The translations under genes and the position numbers were made by a program. Source: Mesorhizobium sp. M2D.F.Ca.ET.226.01.1.1 (GTDB lineage: Bacteria; Pseudomonadota; Alphaproteobacteria; Rhizobiales; Rhizobiaceae). Taken from it: 64,000 nt of DNA. This document shows, one piece after another, positions 28,091 through 35,737 of this stretch (position 1 is the first letter of the stretch; the number at the start of each line of letters is the position of its first letter). Below the pieces are notes generated by a model, which saw nothing but the letters and a program-made list of their open reading frames with translations, made no database searches and was not told where the DNA came from. Location of the stretch: contig NZ_RZOY02000002.1 in assembly GCF_004022705.2 (NCBI RefSeq), positions 659,758 to 723,757 on the forward strand, given 5' to 3'.

Positions 28091-28164
28091 ACTTCGCGAG
28101 TTTAAGCTGATTATGCCGATGCAACTCTAGCGCCTGCGCGACCGTTTTAGCTTCCATCAACAAG

Positions 28165-28199
28165 GCGGCAGGGTGGGAGGAAGTACCCTCCCCTGCCGC
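28165..28199 (-). terminator. GC-rich hairpin downstream of the DUF418 gene
   Basis: GCGGCAGGG ... CCCTGCCGC around a GGGAGG/CCTCCC inner stem with an AAGTA loop. It lies ~70 bases beyond the minus-strand DUF418 stop. The T-run is weak. Confidence 0.5.
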
Positions 28200-28265
28200 G
28201 AACAAGCTTTGGACAAAGCCCCACCTTGTCCGTAATGTGATCGGGAGGCCGGGGCGCGGCGGTGC

Positions 28266-29387
28266 TCAGCGGATGTGACGCGCGAGATCTGCGACCCTAC
28301 CCATCAGCACTTCCACCGGTCCTCGCTGGAAGACGCGCAGCCAAAGCACCGCAAAAGTGCTGATAACCACAACGAAGCCAAAGAGCGTGGACAGGCTCTC
28401 GTCTTTGAAAATGTTTATCTTCATAAGATAGGCTATTCCCGCAATGTGCAGCACATAGGCCGTCAAAGACATCGAGCCGACTGCGATTATTGGCCAGACC
28501 AGCTTTCGCAGACGCGGGAGCGCATCCACAGCGAGCATGCAAGCCGCCAAGATGATCATTGCGCAACCGGTGCTGCCCACGATCGAAAGCGTCGTTTCGC
28601 TATGAGGTGCGGCTATCCATGACGACTTGACTATAAATGACGACTTGGAAGGCTCAAAAGCGCCGTCAACGTCAGACCACCACAAGGAGGTTTCAGTCAA
28701 AGCGCGGGAACTCAGCGCGAGCAAGGATCCCCCATGGCCCAACACGGCCAGCGCGACCCCCGCCAGACCAAGGCGCCAATGCGCTGCTAGCGTATTAAGA
28801 TTAAGGCGCGCGATGGCCATGCCAGCGATGAGGAAAGGAACCCAGGTCACCGCGGGATAGTAGCCGTTGACCATGAGGTTGAAGACCGGGTCGAGGAGGT
28901 TGGGGGCAACCGACAGAAGGGAGGAACGGACTTGCGGGAGAACTAATGCCGTAGCGGCAGCGATCAAGCCCAGCTGATATGCGCTGAGCCGATGGAGCGG
29001 CAATACCAACAAGAAGCAAATTCCGTAGTATTCTAGGATGACTTCGACCTGGGTACCGAGGCAGCCCAGGATTGAGCCAAGCGCGAGCAAAACAAGGGCA
29101 CGAATTGCGACTCTGGCGATGGCCTGTCTACCGGCTATCCCCGACTTCGGCGCCTTGCGACCTGTAATCAGGAGGATTGAAAAACCGGCCAATACGGCAA
29201 ACAGGGCCGACGGCCGCCCATGGGTTAGTTCCATCAGAAACCCGACTAGTCCTCCTTCGCCGGGGTCGGGACCGAGATGGGCGGCATACATCCCGAAGAC
29301 AGCCAGGCCCCGAGCGAGGTCGATGCCGACCAGCCGATCTACTACCGACCCATTCCTAGCGTCGGCAACCGGTGCCTTCATTACCAT
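28266..29387 (-). CDS. DUF418/YeiB-type multispanning membrane protein
   Basis: 373 residues with about ten hydrophobic segments. The start RLVGIDLARGLAVFGMYAAHLGP is the first helix of the acyltransferase-3/heparan-acetyltransferase-like superfamily, with the conserved D-x-xRG. HGRPSALFAVLAGFSILLITGRK and the C-terminal block WPIIAVGSMSLTAYVLHI belong to the DUF418 (YeiB) group. The family is often proposed to modify surface carbohydrate, but the substrate is unknown. ATG at 29387 has AGGGA 7 bases before it. No partner genes; flanked by IS110 debris and the duplicated two-component module. Confidence 0.8.
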   Translation of the reverse strand: MVMKAPVADARNGSVVDRLVGIDLARGLAVFGMYAAHLGPDPGEGGLVGFLMELTHGRPSALFAVLAGFSILLITGRKAPKSGIAGRQAIARVAIRALVLLALGSILGCLGTQVEVILEYYGICFLLVLPLHRLSAYQLGLIAAATALVLPQVRSSLLSVAPNLLDPVFNLMVNGYYPAVTWVPFLIAGMAIARLNLNTLAAHWRLGLAGVALAVLGHGGSLLALSSRALTETSLWWSDVDGAFEPSKSSFIVKSSWIAAPHSETTLSIVGSTGCAMIILAACMLAVDALPRLRKLVWPIIAVGSMSLTAYVLHIAGIAYLMKINIFKDESLSTLFGFVVVISTFAVLWLRVFQRGPVEVLMGRVADLARHIR

Positions 29388-29553
29388 GGTAGATTCCCTT
29401 GTTGGGTGTGTGGATCGCGGGAGCCGCGATAGGAGAGCCGGTCGGCTGCTGCCGTCGCCTCGTGAAAGGGTTCAAAACATCGCGCCATCTGGCGCATCGA
29501 GCCGGCGACAGAGCTGTTCAGCCATTAGCCTGGGGTAAGAACAACAGATCGGC

Positions 29554-29982
29554 TCACAAAGCCTGTGTCACGGACCTGAAAAGTGGTGTCGCGGAACCGT
29601 CGTTTTTTGCATGATGGCTAAGCCGAGAGATCCACTGCACCGACGAGAGACTCAGCGACGTTGGATATCCGATCAGTACGCCGCGGCTCCGCCGGTGACG
29701 ATCACCCCGGGTGTCAAGGCCAGGGCGTAAACCTGCCATAATCTGTGGTGGTGCGCCCGCGACCAATCCGTTCGACAAAGCTCGGCGCATGGTCGAGCCA
29801 ATCATATTCTTCCATGTGGCTGTTGCCTGAAAAACCGAAGACGCCGTTCGCTGGTCCAGCTGTTCCAGACCTCGGCCTGCGTCGGTCATTAGAACCGGCG
29901 CGCCTGTTTCCCAAATCAATTTGCTGATGCAGCCGCCGGGGGTCACATTGAGCAAAAGTGCCGAGGTCAGGACGGGTTTCAT
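29554..29982 (-). pseudogene. Lipoprotein gene, copy 1, diverged after the signal peptide
   Basis: 143-residue frame from the ATG at 29982. The first 18 residues (MKPVLTSALLLNVTPGGC) are a lipoprotein signal with lipobox, nearly identical to copy 2 at 31739. After the Cys the two sequences no longer agree, so a rearrangement replaced the body of this copy. It is divergent from the broken response-regulator copy at 30145 across the same ~160-base promoter region. Confidence 0.5.
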
Positions 29983-30144
29983 AGGGGCTCTTCGTTTGGC
30001 TTTGTTAACGACCCCTTTCTTGCAAGTTGTAGCTGACAGCAGCCTGAAAGCTCCCCAAATAATTCGCTGCCGCCGGTTCAGCCTATTGTCAGCTTCGACC
30101 AATAAGATGGGAGCCTTGCCCTCATACCGGAGCTCGGAAGCATG

Positions 30145-30696
30145 ATGCGAATACTGCTCACTGAAGACGATAAGGACCTTGGAAGTGCTATGCACGATCA
30201 TTTGGTGGCTGGTGGCCACGCGGTCGACTGGGCCAAGAACCTGTCCGAAGCGCGCGATTATGCAGCTGTGGTCGGCTACGACCTTATTTTGCTCGACGTT
30301 CACCTGCCGGACGGCAATGGGATCGACTATCTGCGGGAGCTGATCAAGGAACTTGAATCGGCACCGGTCATCATTCTGACAGCCTGCGATCGGATTTCGC
30401 ATCGCATCGAGGGCTTCAACGCTGGAGCCGACGACTATTTGGTCAAGCCGTTCGATCTGGGGGAACTCTCAGCGCGTATCCATGCAGTGGCACGTCGCCA
30501 TGGGCATTTTCCGGAGCCGCAATTTTCGGTTGGGACGCTTTCCATACAGGCAGCCGAGCGACGCCTCTTCCGCGAGGGGCAGGAGGTCTACCTGACTTGA
30601 CGCGGATGGGCGGTGCTCGACTACCGTCTGCCCCAGCCCTGCACGGTCGTTTCAAAAGGGAAGATCGTGGACGCGCTTTTCGGCAGACGGCGCTGA
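30145..30696 (+). pseudogene. Response regulator, copy 1, broken
   Basis: Almost identical to the intact regulator at 31899, reading MRILLTEDDKDLGSAMHDHL and LILLDVHLPDGNGIDYLREL with receiver Asp present. The frame meets a TGA at 30598 where copy 2 has the Gly codon of LSGREWAVL, continues in frame for ~30 more codons (RGWAVLDYRLPQPCTVVSKGKI) and is cut near 30696, where IS481-type sequence begins. The DNA-binding wing and the partner kinase are missing, so a dead duplicate. Confidence 0.85.
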
Positions 30697-30844
30697 TTCA
30701 TACTCTAAAAGAAAATTCGGCTTCCAGTTGCCTTGGCCATGACTGCCCTTCCCGAGAGATGGGTGACAGTTCATTCCGGATAGATGGGTTAAACTTTCGG
30801 CCCTTTGCAAGGAGAGCAAGGTGCCTTGGAAGGAGTGTAACGTC

Positions 30845-31279
30845 ATGGAAGAGCGGCTGAAGTTCGTCGCCCGGCTGCTGGACGGCGAGAAGATGGCGGT
30901 GCTTTGCCGGGAGTTCGATATCTCGCGCAAGACCGGCTACAAGATCCTCACGCGCTACAACGACAGCGGCCTGGAGGGGCTGACGGACCGATCGCGGCGG
31001 CCCTATCGCCACGCCAATCAGCTTCCGTTTCAAATCGAGAAGCTGATTGTGCGCCTCAAGCAAGACAAGCCGACATGGGGTGCGCCGAAGATACGCGAGC
31101 GGCTGGCCCGGCTGTATCCGGATGTGCACCGGCCCGCGATCTCGACCGTGCATGCCGTGCTCGACCGCCACGGCATGGTCGAGCGCCGCAAGCGCAGGCG
31201 CAACAGGGCGACGGGGACACCACTTTCAAACGGCTGTCGCCCTAACGATCTTTGGTGTGCCGACTACAAGGGCGAGTTC
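30845..31279 (+). pseudogene. IS481-family transposase, N-terminal remnant
   Basis: From the ATG at 30845: MEERLKFVARLLDGEKMAVL, then a helix-turn-helix (CREFDISRKTGYKILTRY), DRSRRPYRHANQ and WGAPKIRERL. It breaks off at LWCADYKGEF, which is the first catalytic Asp of the DDE core; the rest of the core is replaced by a 123-base repeat. It separates the broken and intact copies of the two-component module. Confidence 0.85.
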
Positions 31280-31739
31280 GGCAGAGAACACGGCCGGGAC
31301 AGGGGATCACAAACACTTGACCGTTCCAGACCCTGGCAGTGGCGCATCGATTGACCGTTGGCTCTGTTCGTGGGCACCGAAAATAGGGCCTTCTTGGTCC
31401 TCGGCAGAGAATATGGCCCGGACGGGGGATAACAAACACTTGACCGTTCCAGACTCTGGCAGTGGCGCATCGATTGACCGTCGACTCTGTTCGCGAGCGC
31501 CGAAAATACGGACGACCCCTATGGTCAAAGTGCACTTCTGACCTGCTAGGCACTGTTCGATAACTGGAGGCACCCGCTACGGTGCCCTCGTATTTAAGAC
31601 ACCTGTCAGTTTCAAGCCTGGACATTGACGCGTGGCGCGGCTGCCATTCGTTGACCGCCACGTCGAATTGCCCGCCAACCAGTGTACAGCCGCCGGTGGT
31701 CACATTGAGCAAAAGTGCCGAGATCAGGAGGGGTTTCAT
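31242..31739 (-). CDS. Predicted lipoprotein, copy 2, tail extended into repeats
   Basis: 165 residues from the ATG at 31739. The signal MKPLLISALLLNVTTGGC ends in a lipobox Cys18; TLVGGQFDVAVNEWQPRHAS follows. The tail contains two copies of a ~41-residue unit (with TVNRCATARVWNGQVFVIP) made by a 123-base tandem repeat, then runs into the antisense side of the IS481 remnant. The original C-terminus has probably been lost. Divergent from the response regulator at 31899, so likely part of its regulon. Confidence 0.5.
   Translation of the reverse strand: MKPLLISALLLNVTTGGCTLVGGQFDVAVNEWQPRHASMSRLETDRCLKYEGTVAGASSYRTVPSRSEVHFDHRGRPYFRRSRTESTVNRCATARVWNGQVFVIPRPGHILCRGPRRPYFRCPRTEPTVNRCATARVWNGQVFVIPCPGRVLCRTRPCSRHTKDR
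31280..31518. repeat. Tandem repeat, 123-base period, two copies
   Basis: Copy 1 at 31280-31402, copy 2 at 31403 to about 31518, both starting GGCAGAGAA and sharing the run GACCGTTCCAGAC and CTGGCAGTGGCGCATCGATT. They differ at roughly one base in ten. 123 is 41 codons, and both copies stay open in the minus-strand lipoprotein frame. Confidence 0.8.
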
Positions 31740-31786
31740 AGGGGCTCTTCGTTTGGCTTTGTTAACGACCCCTTTCTTGCAATTGT

Positions 31787-31848
31787 AGCTGACAGCAGCC
31801 TGAAAGCCCCCAGATATTCGCTGGCGCCGGTTCAGCCTACTGTCAGCT
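31787..31848. promoter_or_regulatory. Long inverted repeat in the lipoprotein/response-regulator divergent promoter
   Basis: AGCTGACAGCAGCCTGAA (31787-31804) faces TTCAGCCTACTGTCAGCT (31831-31848); as reverse complements they agree at 16 of 18 bases. Copy 1 of the module has the same pair near 30026-30090. A good candidate binding site for the OmpR-type regulator encoded next to it. Confidence 0.6.
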
Positions 31849-31898
31849 TCGATCAATAAGGCAGGAGCCTTGCCCTCATACCGGAGCTCGGCAGCCTG

Positions 31899-32558
31899 AT
31901 GCGAATACTGCTCATTGAAGACGACGACGACCTTAGAAGTGCTGTGCACGATCATTTGGTGGCTGGTGGCCACGCGGTCGACTGGGCCGAGGGCCTGTCC
32001 GGAGCGCGCGGTCATGCAGCTGTGGCCGGCTACGACGTTATTTTGCTCGACGTTCACCTGCCGGACGGCAATGGCATCGACTATCTGCGGGAGCTGATCA
32101 AGGGGCTTGATACAACGCCGGTCATCATTCTGACAGCCCGCGATCGGATTTCGCATCGCATCGAGGGGCTCAACGCTGGCGCCGACGACTATTTGGTCAA
32201 GCCGTTCGATCTGGGGGAACTCTCGGCACGCATCCGTGCAGTGGCACGTCGCCAAGGGCATTTTCCGGAGCCGCAATTTTCGGTTGGGACGCTTTCCATA
32301 CAGGCAGCCGAGCGACGCCTCTTCCGCGACGGGCAGGAGGTCCACCTGTCTGGACGCGAATGGGCGGTGCTCGACTGCCTTCTACGCCAGCCCGGTTCGG
32401 TCGTTTCAAAGGGGAGGATCGAGCACGCGCTTTATTCATTCAATTCGGAGTTCGAGAGCAACACAGTGGAGGTTTATGTCAGCCGGCTCCGCAAGAAGAT
32501 CGGCGGGGATAGAATAGCAACCGTGCGTGGCTCCGGATACAGGCTCGTGGTCACATGA
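31899..32558 (+). CDS. OmpR-family response regulator
   Basis: 219 residues. Receiver domain with acidic pocket IEDDDD, phosphoacceptor Asp51 in LLDVHLPDGNG and Lys100 in DYLVKPFDLGEL. The C-terminal winged helix ends in EVYVSRLRKKIGGDRIATVRGSGYRL, the OmpR/PhoB recognition-wing signature. The stop overlaps the histidine kinase start (ATGA), so the pair is one operon. Closest in style to QseB/PmrA/TctD-type regulators; the signal is unknown. The target is probably the divergent lipoprotein gene. Confidence 0.93.
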   Translation: MRILLIEDDDDLRSAVHDHLVAGGHAVDWAEGLSGARGHAAVAGYDVILLDVHLPDGNGIDYLRELIKGLDTTPVIILTARDRISHRIEGLNAGADDYLVKPFDLGELSARIRAVARRQGHFPEPQFSVGTLSIQAAERRLFRDGQEVHLSGREWAVLDCLLRQPGSVVSKGRIEHALYSFNSEFESNTVEVYVSRLRKKIGGDRIATVRGSGYRLVVT

Positions 32559-33883
32559 CGAACTCGAACAGCATGACGAGAAAGCTGCTATCGTGGTTAG
32601 GCGGGGCAACGCTCCTGGTTTGGATCGCCGCCCCAACCATGGCTGCGTTCATTTTTTGCAATTATGTAAACGAAAGTTCGGATGACTTGCTCCAGGGGAG
32701 CGCAAAGTACAGACAACCAGAGCTGATCAAGGTCTTGAATGGAAAACACGTTGATCAATACAATAACAACTTTCCCACTTACGAAAAGTACTTTACCTAT
32801 CGTGAGCAGGTTATTAATAAGTACGGGATAGTGCTTATTTCTGAACCGGAAGAGGGTCAGCAGCCCTTCCCTGATGCTCCCCTGAGTAACGGCTTTTGGG
32901 GAAACGCTGATTACCGCGTCTACACAGAGGAGATCCAAGACGGCGTGTATCATCAGTTGGCCGAACCGCTTCATGGCCGCCGTACCACAATCGCGAAGGG
33001 CGCACTTTTTGTCTTCCTTCCGACACTCGTGCTCCTGCCCTTTAGCTTAGCTGTTTGGTGGATCGTGATCCGGCGCTCGCTGCGGCCAATCGAGGTACTG
33101 CGACAGCAGATCGGATCGCGCGACGGCGGCAATCTGTCACCAATGGACTTGGGCGATTTCCCGGCAGAGTTGGCTCCAATCGCGGCATCCGTCAATCGGC
33201 TTCTCGATCGTCTGCGGGCGGCTCTCGAGGCCGAACGCGAGTTCGCCGCAAACAGTGCGCATGAACTGCGCACGCCGATCGCAGGTTCAATCGCTCAGAT
33301 GCAGAGATTAGTGGCCGAGCTTCCCAATGGGTCGGCCAAAATGCGTGCGCGCGGCATCGAGCAAGCGCTGTCGAGCCTTGGCCGCCTTGTCGAAAAAGTG
33401 CTTCAGCTCGCTCAAGCCGAATCGGGGGTTGGCATGGCGGATCACGCGATCGATCTTGTCCGATCGGTTCGGCTGGAAATCGACGACCTGAGGAAAAAGC
33501 CGCAATATGCCGGACGCCTGCATCTTAACGTCGACGGCTGCCCCACTTTGATGCGCAAAGTGGATGTCGATGCGTTTGGGATCCTCCTTCGTAACCTGAT
33601 CGAGAATGCGCTGATACATGGACTGCCCACTGTTCCGACAACAGTTTCCGTCCAAACTGATGGAACCATCGCTATTGCAAACGCCGGACCGGTGGTGCCC
33701 CTCCCCGACCTCGAAGGGCTTACAAAGCGATTTAGTCGTGGTGCTACTCCTGCTGCGGGCTCAGGCCTTGGTCTACATATCGCTAACATGGTTATCCAGC
33801 GGATCGGTGGCAGTCTAGAGCTTGCGTCGCCCGCCCGCGGTCGCAATGATGGTTTCGAGGCGATCATACGAATTCCTCAATGA
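32555..33883 (+). CDS. Sensor histidine kinase, partner of the OmpR-type regulator
   Basis: 442 residues. Membrane segments at ~12-33 and ~147-172 flank a ~110-residue periplasmic sensor region rich in Asn/Tyr/Glu. A HAMP-like linker (RRSLRPIEVLRQQI) precedes the H-box with His236 in HELRTPIAG; the N-box is NLIENALIHG and the G-box GSGLGLHIANMVI. All catalytic elements are present. Coupled to the regulator by a 4-base overlap. Periplasmic sequence GKHVDQYNNNFPTYEKYF gives no ligand clue. Confidence 0.93.
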   Translation: MTNSNSMTRKLLSWLGGATLLVWIAAPTMAAFIFCNYVNESSDDLLQGSAKYRQPELIKVLNGKHVDQYNNNFPTYEKYFTYREQVINKYGIVLISEPEEGQQPFPDAPLSNGFWGNADYRVYTEEIQDGVYHQLAEPLHGRRTTIAKGALFVFLPTLVLLPFSLAVWWIVIRRSLRPIEVLRQQIGSRDGGNLSPMDLGDFPAELAPIAASVNRLLDRLRAALEAEREFAANSAHELRTPIAGSIAQMQRLVAELPNGSAKMRARGIEQALSSLGRLVEKVLQLAQAESGVGMADHAIDLVRSVRLEIDDLRKKPQYAGRLHLNVDGCPTLMRKVDVDAFGILLRNLIENALIHGLPTVPTTVSVQTDGTIAIANAGPVVPLPDLEGLTKRFSRGATPAAGSGLGLHIANMVIQRIGGSLELASPARGRNDGFEAIIRIPQ

Positions 33884-35437
33884 CACCGGTGAATTCGACG
33901 ACATTTGGACACAGGGCGGATTGCTGGCAAGGCTGCTGACATGGCGAACTGTACGGCAGTATGTATACGGCGTAGAAATCGTACTTCACACAACGCATTT
34001 CGGCCGCGGCAATCAATGCCGCTATCATCGTCTGAGCAGTTCGATCGAAGCGACACGACATGATCGGCAAAATCGAAGGCTCCGCCTCACCGCTCGCTCG
34101 ATTTCGCCCGGGGAGAAAAGAGGCCATCCGAGAAAGTGCAAGCCGCCGCGCAAAGGCGACGTGTCCAATTGTCTGGGTGCCCCTGTGCGCCGGCCCGATC
34201 GGGTTGGCGCAGGTCCAGTAAGGACCCGGACCAACCATTCCATTTAGACGACCGGCAGGTTTTAATCGGCGTCCGGATCGCCGGCCCAAAATGCCCCAAG
34301 TATACGGCTAGAAAGGCTGCCAACGATCGAGCTTTGGTCGGAGGCGTGCTTGTCAGCGTCTTGGGTGCTTGACCGGCCTTTGCAATGGCCATCGCCATCG
34401 CAAGTATCGTGCGTGGCCAGTGAGACCGCAATTTCATCAGCCTGGAGCCGACCGTATCGGTGCTTTTTTCTGATTTAGGGATTTTTCGTTTTCCTCTTGG
34501 ATCATCACGGGTTTGGAGAGGATCTGGTGTTAAGTGCCATTCGGAGCGCCGGCGAACCGCCCGAAATTAATGTGGTCGAGTCATGAAGCCTCCCGAATGC
34601 GTTAAACGAGACCCTTTATGGCGGCCCTGGCTGACAACAGTCTGAAAGCTGCAAGCGGCATGCGAAAATGGGGCGATCCTGAATGACGACAGATGCTATC
34701 AACATGAAAGAGGCTCGCCCTGAAAGCTGAGCACGCTTTATGCTCAGGCTGCTGACAAGGCCAAAGCAGCGTAAGTGCGTAGTGAAATCCAAGGTCCACA
34801 TGGGTCGTCGCGCGTCCCGTGCGCCTGGGAAGGCGCCGGCCCGGCCAAGCTTTCCCAGCTCGTCCGCATGATGCTTCGCTGAGCGTCAATGGACGTTGGC
34901 GCGAGACCAAGGCGTCGTGCGTTGCAATCCGGACCGTCCAGGGTATCAGGAGTTTCACGGCCTCGGCCCGCTTGGCTGGCCACAGTTGAAGCTCCAACGT
35001 ACCGGCTGGCACCGGGAAATTGGGCTCTGCGCTGCCTCAACGCTGATGGCACGGTCAATGCTTGCCTACCGATGGGGCCGCCCATGCCGTGATGCTGTCG
35101 GTCGACGTTCGCAAACCAGACCCTCGCGAGACCCAGCGAAGGGGCTCGCCGGTACGACGAGGGACCTTACCTCTTTATGCGCGGCATCATTATCGAGGAT
35201 GACATGTTGCCTTACACGTCGTCCCTCGCGCTCGGGTCTTTGTGGGGCGGATGAAGTCCTGATCGCGGTGGCACTGCTGCATGTTTGCGTAAGACCCATC
35301 CAGTCACGATCGCGCTGTCCTTCGATGTCGCGGTGCTGATAGGCGGGCAGATCGGTGTGCGCGGCGCCCGCCAAAGGATCGTCGTCACGCCGGAGGAGGC
35401 GAGCGTCATAGCCGGCGCGCCGGCGAAAGGCGCTTTC
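33884..35437. other. Long stretch without a supported gene
   Basis: No open frame here shows a family motif. A ~50-base piece at 34597-34650 (CTGACAACAGTCTGAAAGCT and flanks) resembles the divergent promoter of the duplicated two-component module, so a third, decayed copy may have stood here. A sequence TGGCACGGTCAATGCT at 35047 also fits GG-N10-GC spacing but leads to no gene. Confidence 0.4.
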
Positions 35438-35453
35438 TGTCGGATGCCCGACA
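35438..35453 (+). promoter_or_regulatory. NifA upstream activator sequence
   Basis: TGT-CGGATGCCCG-ACA, an exact TGT-N10-ACA. It lies 61 bases before the sigma-54 -24 element, the distance expected for NifA activation. Confidence 0.65.
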
Positions 35454-35513
35454 ATGTCGGATATCGCAAGTATCAAGGTTGGATCAAACCTTGCGAATCG
35501 GGGCTTTCTTACT

Positions 35514-35529
35514 TGGCACGGGGCATGCT
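35514..35529 (+). promoter_or_regulatory. Sigma-54 (-24/-12) promoter for the M16 peptidase gene
   Basis: TGGCACGGGGCATGCT: GG-N10-GC spacing with TGGCACG in the -24 part and ATGCT in place of TTGCW. About 210 bases before the coding start, with a NifA site just upstream. Confidence 0.65.
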
Positions 35530-35737
35530 CAGGTATCCGCAAACACCCAATGGATAACGAGCAGACTTCCCATGGCCTCACCATGCCGAAAGTTTCCCGG
35601 ACGCATCCAAAGATGAGGCTCGCGTCAGGCCCAGCAACACGCTGACGGCTCATGTGGCTCGGCGTCGCGTGCCGATCCACTTTCTCCCAATAGGCGTTCG
35701 GGAGACATAGATCCTTCAAAATGAGGAACAGATCACT

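Noticed and set aside
29554..30402. 282-aa minus-strand frame through the response-regulator copy
   Set aside because: Upstream of 29982 it is only the reverse of the response-regulator coding sequence; the real start is the lipoprotein ATG at 29982.
35047..35062. Second sigma-54-like site TGGCACGGTCAATGCT
   Set aside because: Spacing is right but no gene and no NifA site accompany it; kept only as a remark on the gene-free stretch.
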